Shown here piece after piece: positions 1 through 9,422 of a DNA stretch of 64,000 nt. Position numbers and translations under genes: made by a program. Under the pieces are notes generated by a model, which worked only from the letters and a program-made list of their open reading frames with translations, was not told the origin of the DNA and ran no database searches. Position 1 is the stretch's first letter. Each line of letters opens with the position of its first letter. Source of the DNA: DATMER01 sp040349255 (GTDB lineage: Bacteria > Acidobacteriota > Thermoanaerobaculia > Multivoradales > UBA5704); the NCBI GenBank assembly GCA_040349255.1, contig JBEQUE010000085.1, positions 3,644-67,643 of the forward strand. Direction: 5' to 3'.

Positions 1-3000
1 TCTCGACGAGCCCGCTGTTCCAGGTGATGCTGGTGCTGCAGAACACCCCGCGGGAGGCCCTGGAGCTGCCGGGCCTGCGCCTGGAGCCGCTGGAGAGCGA
101 CACCGGCACGGCGAAGTTCGACCTGACGCTGACCGTGCACGACGACGGCGAGAGCCTCGCCGCCTCACTCAACTACAGGACCGGCCTGTTCGAGACCGCC
201 ACGGCGCGGCGGCTCCTGGAGCGCTTCGAGTGGCTGCTTGCGGGCGCCGCGGCGTCGCCGGAGGCCCGCGTCCGGGCGCTGCCGCTGCTGAGCCGGGAGG
301 AGCGCGCGCAACTGCTGGTTTCGTGGAACGCCACGGCCACGGAGACGACGCGGCGGGACGCCTGCCTGCACGAGCTGATCTCGGCCCAGGCGGCGCGCAC
401 GCCGGAAGCGGTGGCGGTGCGCTGCGAGGACCGGGCGCTGAGTTACCGGGAGCTGGAGCGCGAGGCCGGCCGTCTCGCGCTGTACCTGCGCGGCCTGGGA
501 GTGGGGCCGGAGGTGCCGGTCGGGTTGCTGATGGAGCAGAGCCTGGAGGGAATCGTGGGCCTCCTCGGCATTCTTCAGGCGGGAGGCGCCTATGTGCCGC
601 TGGATCCCGAGGCTCCGGCCGAGCGGCTGGCCGCCATCGTGGAGGATGCCGGTCTCTCCCTGGTAGTGACCCGCGGGGCGGCCCGGGAAGTGCCGCTGGC
701 GGGCTCGCGGACGATCCGGCTCGACGAGCTGCCGGAGGGGGACGGCACTCCGGAGTCCCTGTCCTCGCCGTCGAACCTGGCGTACGTGCTGTACACCTCG
801 GGCTCGACGGGGCGGCCCAAGGGAGTGATGGTGGAGCACCGTTCGGTGGTCAACTACTCGCTGGCGATCGTGGAGAAGCTGGGCCTGGGACCGGGGGCGA
901 GCTTCGCGCAGGTGCAGCCGCTGACGGTGGATTCCTGCGTGACGGCGATCTTCCCGCCGCTGCTGAGCGGCGGCTCCGTGCACACGGTGACCCGGCAGCG
1001 GGCGCTCGACGCCGGAGCTCTGTGCGAGATCCTGGGCCGGCATCCGGCCGACGGCATGAAGATCGCGCCGTCGCACCTGTCGGCGCTGCTCGCGGCGGCG
1101 CCGGAGGGGCCGCTGCTGCCGCGGCGATGGCTGGTGGTGGGAGGCGAACCGTCGCAACTCGCCTGGCTGCGGCGGCTGCGGGCGGAGGCGCCGGAGCGCG
1201 CGGTGTTCAACCACTACGGTCCGACCGAGGCGACGGTGGGAATGCTGATGTACCCGGTCGAGGAGCTCCCGGAGCCGGGTTTCTCGCAGGCGGCTCCGGT
1301 GGGCAGGCCGCTGGCGAACTGCCAGGGTTACCTGCTGGACTCGGAGCTGGCGCCGGTGCCGCCAGGCACCCTGGGCCAGCTCTACATCGGCGGCGACTGT
1401 GTGGCCCGGGGCTACCTGGGGAGGCCGGACCTGACGGCGGAGCGGTTCCTGCCGGACCCGTATGCCGCGGAGCCCGGCGGCCGGCTGTACGACAGCGGCG
1501 ACCTGATGCGCCACACGGCGGAGGGCGACCTGGTCTTCTTCGGCCGCCTCGACCATCAGGTCAAGATCCGGGGCTTCCGGATCGAGCTCGGGGAGATCGA
1601 GGCGGCGGTGGCCCGCCACCCCGGGGTGAGGGAAGCGGTGGTGCGGGTCTGGGAGGAGGCCCCGGGCCGCAACGGGCTGGTGGCGTACGTGGTGACGCGC
1701 GAGGGCGCGGCGGCGGTGGACGCGCGGGAGCTGCGCCGCTTCCTGGCCGACAGGCTGCCGGACGTCATGCTGCCTTCGGCGGTGGTGGCGCTGGCGGATC
1801 TGCCGCGCACCCCGCACGGCAAGCTCGACCTCAAGGCTCTCCCCGCGCCCCTGCCCGCGGAAGGGGAGGCAGAGAACGCCGCTCCGCGCACCCCGGCCGA
1901 GGAGCGGATGGCCGGGATCTGGAGCGCGGTTCTCGCCCGCGCCCCCATCGGGATCCACGACAACTTCTTCGAGAGCGGCGGCCATTCGCTGCTCGCCATT
2001 CAGCTCGTGGCGCAGGTACGCCAGGCCTTCGGCGTGGACCTCCCGCTGCGCACCCTGTTCGAAGCGCCGACGGTGGCGGAGCTCGCCGCGAAGGTGGCGG
2101 TCGCCCGGGCCGGGCGGAGCGCGGAGGAGACGGTCCTCGATCTGCCGACGATCCTGCCGGACCGCGGGTATCGCCATGAGCCCTTCCCCCTCAACGAGGT
2201 GCAGCAGGCCTACTGGGTCGGCCGCAGCCAGGCGTTCGAGCTCGGCAACAGCTCCACCTACAGCTACACCGAGCTGGAGAGCGAGGACCTGGACCTCGAC
2301 CGCCTGGAATGGGTGATCAACCGCCTCATCGAGCGCCACTCCATGTTGCGCGCCATCGTCCTGCCGACCGGCGAGCAGCAGATCCTGGAGCGGGTGCCGC
2401 CCTTCCGCATCCCGGTCGAGGACCTGCGCGGCCTGACGGCCGGCGAGGCAGAGGCGCGTCTGGCCGCCCTGCGCCAGGGCTTGGCCCAGCAGGTGCTGCC
2501 GGCGGACCGATGGCCGCTCTTCGACCTGCGGGCCACCCTTCTTCCCGGGGGCCGGATCCGCCTGCACCTGGGCCGCGACGCCCTGATCTGGGACGCCTGG
2601 AGCTTCCGCATCCTGCGCCGCGACCTCGCCGCGCTGTACCGGGACCCGGACGCCGACTTGCCGGTTCTCGACCTCTCCTTCCGGGACTACGTGTTGGCGG
2701 AGCGGGCCCTCGAGAGCACGGCGCTCTACCAGCGCTCCCGCGGCTACTGGACCGACCGCCTGCCTACCCTGCCGCCGGCGCCCGAGCTGCCGCTGGCCAG
2801 GCCCCCCGGCTCGCTCGCCAGCCCGCGTTTCGTCCGCCGCGCCGGGATGATGGAACCGGAGCGCTGGTCGCGGCTGAAGAGCCGGGGCCACCAGCTCGGC
2901 CTGACGCCGTCCGGCCTGGTGCTCGCGGCGTTCTCCGAGGTGCTGGCCGCCTGGAGCCGGAGCCCGCGGCTCACGATCAACCTCACCCTGTTCCGGCGCC

Positions 3001-6000
3001 TGCCGATGCACCCTGAAGTCGACGAGCTCATCGGCGACTTCACCTCGCTGACCCTGCTGGAGGTGGATGCGGCCCGCGGCGGGAGCTTCGAGCTGCGCGC
3101 CCGCGCCGTCCAGGAGCGGCTCTGGGACGACCTGGACCATCCGTACTTCAGCGGCCTGAAGGTCCTGCGGGAGCTCGTCCGCCTGCGCGGCGGCGCTCCG
3201 GGGGACGTGCTGATGCCCGTGGTGCTCACGAGCACCCTGACCATGCCCGCGAACGATACGCCGGCGGCACCGGCGGCCGGCGGCCTGGCGGTCGAGGGCG
3301 GGTACTCGATCTCCCGGACCTCCCAGGTGTGGCTCGATCACCAGGTCTCGGAGGCGCGGGGCGCGCTGCGCTTCAACTGGGACGCGGTGGAGGATCTCTT
3401 CCCCCCGGGCCTGCTGGACGACATGTTCGGCGCCTACTGCCGTCTGCTGGAGCGGCTGGCGGACGGGGAGGAGGCCTGGCAGGCCACGTCCCTGGGCCTG
3501 CCGCCGACGGCCCAGGAGGAGCTCCGGGCGCGGGTCAACGCGACGGCGGAGCCACTCTCGGACGCGCTCCTGCACACGCTGGTCTCGGCGCGCGCCGCAG
3601 CCCAGCCGGACCATCCGGCGGTGGTCTCGGGGGACCGCGTGCTCTCCTATGCCCAGTTGGAGAGGCTCTCGACCCGGCTGGGCCGGCGCCTGCGGGAGCT
3701 GGGAGCGCGGCCGAACGAGCTGGTGGCGGTGGTGATGGAGAAGGGCTGGAAGCAGGCGGTGGCCGTGCTGGCGGTGCTCAAGTCGGGCGCGGCCTACCTG
3801 CCGCTCGACCCGGCGCTGCCCCCGGAGCGGCTGCGGTTCCTGCTGGAGCAGGGGGAGGCGCGGCTCGCGCTGACTCAGCCCTGGCTGCTGGAATCCCTGA
3901 GCTGGCCCTCCGGGGTGAAGCCCATCGCGGTCGAGGCCGGCGCGGAGGAGGGGGAGCCCGAGCCCCTGACGCCAGTGCAGGGCCCGCGGGATCTGGCCTA
4001 CGTGATCTTCACCTCGGGCTCGACGGGTGTGCCCAAGGGAGTGATGATCGAGCACGAGGGTGCGGTCAACACGGTGCTCGACGTCAACCGGCGCTTCGGG
4101 ATCGGTCCGGAGGACCGGGTGCTGGCGCTGTCGTCGCTGAGCTTCGACCTGTCGGTGTGGGACCTGTTCGGAGTTCTGGCGGCCGGGGGGACGGTGGTGA
4201 TGCCGGATCCGTCGGGCCTGCGGGATCCGGAGCACTGGGCGGAGCGGATGGAGCGCTGGGGCGTGACGCTGTGGAACACGGTGCCGGCGCTGATGGAGAT
4301 GCTGACGGAGTACACCTCGGGTCGCGCAAGTCCCGGGAGCCTGCGACTGGTGCTGTTGTCGGGGGACTGGATCGCGCTCGATCTGCCAGACCGGGTGCGC
4401 CATCTCTGGCCGGGTGCGGAGGTGATCAGCCTGGGCGGAGCGACGGAGGCGTCGATCTGGTCGATCCTGTACCCGATCGGGGAGGTGGAGCCTGACTGGA
4501 AGAGCATCCCGTACGGCCGGCCAATGGTGAACCAGACGTTCCACGTGCTGGACGAGCGCCTGGAGTCGCGGCCGGTCTGGGTGCCGGGAGACCTCTTCAT
4601 CGGCGGTGTGGGCCTGGCGCGGGGCTACTGGCGCGACGCGGAGAAGACGAAGCGCAGTTTCGCGGTGCACCCGCGGACGGGGGAGCGCCTGTACCGGACG
4701 GGCGACAAGGGCCGCTGGCTGCCGGATGGGACGATCGAGTTCCTGGGGCGCGAGGACACGCAGGTCAAGATCCAGGGCTATCGAGTGGAGCTCGGGGAGA
4801 TCGAGGCGGCCCTGGAGAGCCACCCGGAGGTGCGCTCGGCCGTGGTCTCCGCGGTGGGCCCGGAGCGCGGAGCCCGCCGGCTCGTCGCCTACGTCGTGCC
4901 GCGCGGCGGGGAGGCGCCGGAGCTCGAGGCGGTGCGGTCGTTCCTGCGCGCTGCGCTGCCGGAGTACATGGTGCCAGCGGCCCTGATCGTCCTGCCCGGG
5001 CTGCCGCTGACCGCCAACGGCAAGGTGGACCGCAAGGCCCTGCCGGTCCCCGAGCTGGCCTCGCAGGAGCCCGAGGACGCCTCCTCCGTTCCCCGGACTG
5101 CGGTCGAGGAGCGCTTGGTCGAGCTCTGGAAGTCGCTCCTCGGCATCGACCAGGTCGGCATCCACGACAGCCTCTTCCAGCTCGGCGGCAACTCCCTGAC
5201 CTCGATCCAGCTCCTGGTGCGGGTCCGGGAGGCCTACGGCGTCGACGTGCCCCTGCGCAGCCTGTTCGAGGAGCCCACGGTGGCGGGCCTCGCGGCGCAG
5301 GTGGACCGCCTGCGAGCGGCCGGTGAAGGGGAAGCGCCGGCGGTGGGCACGGACATTCCTGCCGTGGCGCCGGATCCGGAGGCGCTCCACCTTTCCTTCC
5401 CGCTCAACGACGTCCAGCAGGCGTACTGGATCGGCCGCAGCAACGCCTTTGACCTGGGCAACGTCGCCTCCCACGGCTACCTGGAGCTGGAGTTCGCGGA
5501 CCTGGACGTGGCGCGCTTCGAGCGCGCCTTCCGCCGGCTGATCCGGCACCACCCGATGCTCCGCGCCCTGGTCACGCCGGACGGGCAGCAGCGGATCCTG
5601 GAGACGGTGCCGCCCTACAGGGTGGAAGTTCTCGATCTGGCCGGCTGCGCCGGGCCGGAGGCTGCGCCCCGCCTGGCGGAGGTGCGGGAGACCCTTTCCC
5701 ACCAGATCCTCCCGGTGGGGAGCTGGCCGCTCTTCGACGTGCGCGCCTCGCGGCTCCCCGGCGGCCGGGTCCGGCTCCACTGCAGCGTCGACATCCTCCT
5801 GGTCGACGCCTGGAGCTCGCTCCTCCTGTTCCGGCAGATGGGGCAGCTCTATGCCGACCCGGCGGCGCCGCTGCCGCCGTGCGATCTGTCCTTCCGCGAC
5901 TACATCCTGGCGGAGATCGCGTTCAAGGAGTCCGCGATCTACCGCCGGTCGCGGGAGTACTGGCTCCAGCGCCTGGAGAGCCTGCCCCCGGCTCCCGACC

Positions 6001-9000
6001 TGCCGCTGAGCCGGACGCCGGGCTCCCTCGATCAACCCCGGTTCACGCGGCGGCACGCCGGCCTCGGCGCGGAGCGCTGGTCGCGGCTCAAGGGCCGCGC
6101 GGCCGAGGCGGGGCTCACCCCCTCCGGCGTCCTGCTGGCGGCGTTCTCCGAGGTGCTCGCGGCGTGGAGCCGCTCGCCGCGCTTCAGCCTCAACATCACC
6201 ACGTTCAGCCGCCTGCCCTTCCACCCGCACGTCAACGAGATCGTGGGCGACTTCACCTCGCTGACCCTGCTGGAGGTGGACGCGTCGGGCGACCGCCCCT
6301 TCCGGACGCGCGCCCGGGCCATCCAGGAGCAGCTCTGGAAGGATCTCGAGCACCGCTTCTTCAGCGGCATCCGCGCGCTGCGGGAGATCGCCCGCCATCG
6401 CGGCCGGGGCTCCGGGGCTCTGATGCCCGTGGTCTTCACGAGCACCCTTTTCGGCGCGGAGCGCCGCTCGGGCGAGGAGCCCGCCGACCCCGCGCAGATC
6501 CGGGGAGAGGTGGCCTACGCCATCAGCCAGACGCCGCAGGTCTACCTCGACCATCAGGTGTCCGAGACCCGCGGTGCGCTGCGCTTCAACTGGGACTCGG
6601 TAGAGGAGCTGTTTCCCGCGGGCCTGCTGGACGACCTGTTCGGCGCCTACTGCCGGTTGCTGGAACGGCTGGCGGACGGGGAGGAGGCCTGGCAGGCCGC
6701 ATCCCTGGGCCTGCCGCCGACGGCACAGGAAGAGCTGCGGGCGCGGGCCAACGCCACGGCGGAGCCGCACTCGGGCACGCTGCTACACACGCTGGTGTCG
6801 GCGCGCGCCGCGGCGCAGCCGGACTGGCCTGCGGTGGTGTCGGGAGAGCGGGTGGTCTCTTATGGCGAGTTGGAGCGTCTCTCGACGCGGCTGGGCCGGC
6901 AGTTGCGCGAGCTGGGAGCGCGGCCGAACGAGCTGGTCGCGGTGGTGATGGAGAAGGGTTGGGAGCAGGCCGCGGCGGTGCTGGCGGTGCTCAAGTCGGG
7001 CGCGGCCTACCTGCCGATCGATCCGTCGCTGCCGCCGGAGCGCCTGCGGTTCCTGCTGGAGCAGGGGGAGGCGCGGCTTGCGCTGACCCAGCCCCGGCGG
7101 CTGGCGTCCGTGGAGTGGCCCGAGGGAGTGAAGGCCCTCGCCGTGGAGGGGGTGGAGGACGGCGGGCCGGAAGAGCCGCTGGAGCCGGTGCAGGGTCCGC
7201 GGGACCTGGCCTACGTGATCTTCACCTCGGGCTCGACCGGAGTGCCCAAGGGGGTGATGATCGAGCACGAAGGCGCGGTCAACACGGTGCTCGACGTCAA
7301 CCGGCGCTTCGGGGTCGGTCCGGAGGACCGGGTGCTGGCGCTGTCGTCGCTGAGCTTCGACCTGTCGGTGTGGGACCTGTTCGGAGTTCTGGCGGCCGGC
7401 GGGACGGTGGTGATGCCGGACCCGTCGGGCCTGCGGGATCCCGAGCACTGGACGGAGCGGATGGAGCGCTGGGGCGTGACGCTGTGGAACACGGTGCCGG
7501 CGCTGATGGAGATGCTGACGCAGTACGCCGCGGACCGCGCGAGGCCCGGAAATCTGCGGCTGGCGCTGCTGTCTGGCGATTGGATCGCGCTCGACCTGCC
7601 GGAGCGGGTGCGCCGCCTGTGGCCGGGAGCGGAGGTGATCAGCCTGGGCGGAGCGACGGAGGCTTCGATCTGGTCGATCCTATACCCGATCGGCGAGGTG
7701 GAGGCGGGTTGGAAGAGCATCCCGTACGGGCTTCCTATGGTGAACCAGACGTTCCAGGTGCTGGACGAGCGCCTGGAGCCGCGTCCGGTGTGGGTGCCCG
7801 GAGACCTGTACATCGGCGGGGCGGGTCTGGCGCGGGGGTACTGGCGGGACGCGGAGAAGACGGAGCGCAGCTTCGTGTTTCAGCCGCGTACGGGGGAACG
7901 CCTGTACCGGACGGGCGACAAGGGCCGCTGGCTGGGGGATGGGACGATCGAGTTCCTGGGTCGGGAGGACACGCAGGTGAAGATCCAGGGCTACCGGGTG
8001 GAGCTCGGCGAGATCGAGGCGGCGCTGGAGAGCCACCCGGAGGTGCGCTCGGCCGTGGTCTCCGCGGTGGGTCCGGAGCGCGGCGCCCGCCGGCTCGTTG
8101 CCTACGTCGTGCCGCAGCGGACTGTAGCGGCTCCGCCGGTCGCCGCCCCGGCTCCGCGGCTCGACAGCTACGTCGATATCCTGGAGTTCAAGCTGAGCGA
8201 GCCCGGCCTGCGGCGGGACCCGGGAAGCAGCGTTCTCCAGCTCGACGAGCCCGCGGCCGACGAAACGCTGGCCCGGATCTACGCCACGCGCCGGAGCCAT
8301 CGCCGGTTCCTGGAGCAGCCGATCTCCCGCACCTCGCTCGGCCACCTTCTGAGCGCGCTGCGGCAGGTGAACATGGAAGGGGTTCCGCTGCCGAAGTACC
8401 GCTATCCCTCGGCGGGAAACCTCTACCCGGTGCAGGTCTACCTCTACGTCAAGCCGGGCCGGATCGAGGGCGTCCCCGGCGGGAGCTACTACTACCATCC
8501 GAAGGACCATCGCCTCGTCCTCCTGCGGGAGGGCGCCTGGATCGAGCGCGGCGTCTACGGCGCGAACAACCAGCCGGTGTTCGATCAGTCGGCCTTCGCC
8601 GTCTTCCTGGTCGGCCGGATGAGCGCCATCACCCCGGTATACGGCGACCTGGCGCGCGACTTCTGCCTCCTGGAGGCGGGGTACGTCAGCCAGCTCCTGA
8701 TGAGCGCGGCGCCCGAGCACGAGCTCGGGCTCTGTCCGATCGGCACCGTGGACTTCGAGCGGGTCCGGGCGTCCTTCGGTCTGGAGGAGAGCCACGTGTT
8801 CCTCCATGGCCACGTGGGCGGACGGATCGAGCCCGACCGCGCGCCCGTCCGGATCTCCCTCCCGATCGCGAGCGGCGCCGGCGTCTCTCTTCCGGTCGCG
8901 CCGGAGACCGTGCCGGCAGGGAGCGAGGAGTGGAGCCAGGTGTTGCGGACCGCACTGCGCGGACGGCTGCCCGACTACATGGTGCCCGCCGTCTTCATGA

Positions 9001-9422
9001 CGCTCGAGACCCTGCCCCTCACCTCGAACGGCAAGGTGGACCGGCGGGCCCTCCCCCTGCCGGAGCAGATCGGCGGCGAGGTCGAGAGGGTCTACACCCC
9101 GCCGGGGAGCCCCATCGAGCGGACTCTTGCCGGGATCTGGGCGGAGCTCCTGCGGGTCGAGCGCGTGGGCATCCACGACAACTTCTTCGAGCTGGGCGGG
9201 GACTCCGTGCTCGGCATCCAGGTCATCTCCAGGGCGGCGCAGGCGGGCCTCACGATCAGCACCCGCCAACTGTTCGGGAACCAGACGATCGCCGAGCTCG
9301 CTCCCCTGATCACGGCGGCCGGAGGCCTCGGCGACGCCGGGGCCCTCGACCCGGAGCTGAGCGCGGGCGACCTCGAAGAGCTGATCGCCGAGTTCGGCGG
9401 GCTGGAGCCGGAGCAGGGATGA
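1..9422 (+). CDS. NRPS with two cysteine heterocyclisation modules and an embedded oxidase (5' end outside window)
   Basis: Non-ribosomal peptide synthetase. The frame is open from nucleotide 3 and begins inside the last part of a condensation domain (SPLFQVMLVLQN), so the true start lies upstream. Domain order by nucleotide: C end (1-330), A1 (354-1850), T1 with GGHS near 1980, Cy1 (2180-3480), A2 (3550-5060), T2 with GGNS near 5184, Cy2 (5395-6700), A3 (6760-9055) and T3 with GGDS near 9196. Both Cy domains carry DxxxxDxxS (DALIWDAWS at 2577; DILLVDAWS at 5790). A2 and A3 pocket residues read DLWNLSLIW, close to the known Cys code DLYNLSLIW. A1 reads DSTKVGHVG, closest to Asp codes. A flavin-dependent thiazoline oxidase-like domain (8120-8930, SAGNLYPVQVY) interrupts A3 between motifs A8 and A9, as known for EpoB-type modules. 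Substrate calls are inference from hand alignment. Confidence 0.95.
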   Translation, partial: STSPLFQVMLVLQNTPREALELPGLRLEPLESDTGTAKFDLTLTVHDDGESLAASLNYRTGLFETATARRLLERFEWLLAGAAASPEARVRALPLLSREERAQLLVSWNATATETTRRDACLHELISAQAARTPEAVAVRCEDRALSYRELEREAGRLALYLRGLGVGPEVPVGLLMEQSLEGIVGLLGILQAGGAYVPLDPEAPAERLAAIVEDAGLSLVVTRGAAREVPLAGSRTIRLDELPEGDGTPESLSSPSNLAYVLYTSGSTGRPKGVMVEHRSVVNYSLAIVEKLGLGPGASFAQVQPLTVDSCVTAIFPPLLSGGSVHTVTRQRALDAGALCEILGRHPADGMKIAPSHLSALLAAAPEGPLLPRRWLVVGGEPSQLAWLRRLRAEAPERAVFNHYGPTEATVGMLMYPVEELPEPGFSQAAPVGRPLANCQGYLLDSELAPVPPGTLGQLYIGGDCVARGYLGRPDLTAERFLPDPYAAEPGGRLYDSGDLMRHTAEGDLVFFGRLDHQVKIRGFRIELGEIEAAVARHPGVREAVVRVWEEAPGRNGLVAYVVTREGAAAVDARELRRFLADRLPDVMLPSAVVALADLPRTPHGKLDLKALPAPLPAEGEAENAAPRTPAEERMAGIWSAVLARAPIGIHDNFFESGGHSLLAIQLVAQVRQAFGVDLPLRTLFEAPTVAELAAKVAVARAGRSAEETVLDLPTILPDRGYRHEPFPLNEVQQAYWVGRSQAFELGNSSTYSYTELESEDLDLDRLEWVINRLIERHSMLRAIVLPTGEQQILERVPPFRIPVEDLRGLTAGEAEARLAALRQGLAQQVLPADRWPLFDLRATLLPGGRIRLHLGRDALIWDAWSFRILRRDLAALYRDPDADLPVLDLSFRDYVLAERALESTALYQRSRGYWTDRLPTLPPAPELPLARPPGSLASPRFVRRAGMMEPERWSRLKSRGHQLGLTPSGLVLAAFSEVLAAWSRSPRLTINLTLFRRLPMHPEVDELIGDFTSLTLLEVDAARGGSFELRARAVQERLWDDLDHPYFSGLKVLRELVRLRGGAPGDVLMPVVLTSTLTMPANDTPAAPAAGGLAVEGGYSISRTSQVWLDHQVSEARGALRFNWDAVEDLFPPGLLDDMFGAYCRLLERLADGEEAWQATSLGLPPTAQEELRARVNATAEPLSDALLHTLVSARAAAQPDHPAVVSGDRVLSYAQLERLSTRLGRRLRELGARPNELVAVVMEKGWKQAVAVLAVLKSGAAYLPLDPALPPERLRFLLEQGEARLALTQPWLLESLSWPSGVKPIAVEAGAEEGEPEPLTPVQGPRDLAYVIFTSGSTGVPKGVMIEHEGAVNTVLDVNRRFGIGPEDRVLALSSLSFDLSVWDLFGVLAAGGTVVMPDPSGLRDPEHWAERMERWGVTLWNTVPALMEMLTEYTSGRASPGSLRLVLLSGDWIALDLPDRVRHLWPGAEVISLGGATEASIWSILYPIGEVEPDWKSIPYGRPMVNQTFHVLDERLESRPVWVPGDLFIGGVGLARGYWRDAEKTKRSFAVHPRTGERLYRTGDKGRWLPDGTIEFLGREDTQVKIQGYRVELGEIEAALESHPEVRSAVVSAVGPERGARRLVAYVVPRGGEAPELEAVRSFLRAALPEYMVPAALIVLPGLPLTANGKVDRKALPVPELASQEPEDASSVPRTAVEERLVELWKSLLGIDQVGIHDSLFQLGGNSLTSIQLLVRVREAYGVDVPLRSLFEEPTVAGLAAQVDRLRAAGEGEAPAVGTDIPAVAPDPEALHLSFPLNDVQQAYWIGRSNAFDLGNVASHGYLELEFADLDVARFERAFRRLIRHHPMLRALVTPDGQQRILETVPPYRVEVLDLAGCAGPEAAPRLAEVRETLSHQILPVGSWPLFDVRASRLPGGRVRLHCSVDILLVDAWSSLLLFRQMGQLYADPAAPLPPCDLSFRDYILAEIAFKESAIYRRSREYWLQRLESLPPAPDLPLSRTPGSLDQPRFTRRHAGLGAERWSRLKGRAAEAGLTPSGVLLAAFSEVLAAWSRSPRFSLNITTFSRLPFHPHVNEIVGDFTSLTLLEVDASGDRPFRTRARAIQEQLWKDLEHRFFSGIRALREIARHRGRGSGALMPVVFTSTLFGAERRSGEEPADPAQIRGEVAYAISQTPQVYLDHQVSETRGALRFNWDSVEELFPAGLLDDLFGAYCRLLERLADGEEAWQAASLGLPPTAQEELRARANATAEPHSGTLLHTLVSARAAAQPDWPAVVSGERVVSYGELERLSTRLGRQLRELGARPNELVAVVMEKGWEQAAAVLAVLKSGAAYLPIDPSLPPERLRFLLEQGEARLALTQPRRLASVEWPEGVKALAVEGVEDGGPEEPLEPVQGPRDLAYVIFTSGSTGVPKGVMIEHEGAVNTVLDVNRRFGVGPEDRVLALSSLSFDLSVWDLFGVLAAGGTVVMPDPSGLRDPEHWTERMERWGVTLWNTVPALMEMLTQYAADRARPGNLRLALLSGDWIALDLPERVRRLWPGAEVISLGGATEASIWSILYPIGEVEAGWKSIPYGLPMVNQTFQVLDERLEPRPVWVPGDLYIGGAGLARGYWRDAEKTERSFVFQPRTGERLYRTGDKGRWLGDGTIEFLGREDTQVKIQGYRVELGEIEAALESHPEVRSAVVSAVGPERGARRLVAYVVPQRTVAAPPVAAPAPRLDSYVDILEFKLSEPGLRRDPGSSVLQLDEPAADETLARIYATRRSHRRFLEQPISRTSLGHLLSALRQVNMEGVPLPKYRYPSAGNLYPVQVYLYVKPGRIEGVPGGSYYYHPKDHRLVLLREGAWIERGVYGANNQPVFDQSAFAVFLVGRMSAITPVYGDLARDFCLLEAGYVSQLLMSAAPEHELGLCPIGTVDFERVRASFGLEESHVFLHGHVGGRIEPDRAPVRISLPIASGAGVSLPVAPETVPAGSEEWSQVLRTALRGRLPDYMVPAVFMTLETLPLTSNGKVDRRALPLPEQIGGEVERVYTPPGSPIERTLAGIWAELLRVERVGIHDNFFELGGDSVLGIQVISRAAQAGLTISTRQLFGNQTIAELAPLITAAGGLGDAGALDPELSAGDLEELIAEFGGLEPEQG
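3390..5065 (+). repeat. Cys module repeat, copy 1
   Basis: Coding repeat covering the end of Cy1 and all of A2. Long stretches are almost identical at nucleotide level to copy 2; for example the text at 4261 recurs at 7474, an offset of 3213 bases or 1071 codons. This fits module duplication or gene conversion inside the synthase. Confidence 0.85.
6570..8110 (+). repeat. Cys module repeat, copy 2
   Basis: Second copy of the Cy-end/A unit seen at 3390-5065. Similarity stops where the oxidase domain begins (about 8115). A third, more diverged copy is in the PKS-NRPS gene at roughly 26290-27960. Confidence 0.85.

Noticed and set aside
24..26. GTG at 24 as the start of the first NRPS gene
   Set aside because: The frame is open upstream and codes for conserved condensation-domain residues (STSPLFQ) right from the window edge, so the gene starts outside the window.
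165..6770. Very long open frame on the minus strand opposite the first NRPS gene
   Set aside because: Rich in Arg, Pro, His and Gln with no recognisable domain; it is a by-product of high GC opposite a real gene. The same applies to long minus frames at 9092-14101, 24062-30616 and 32155-36699.
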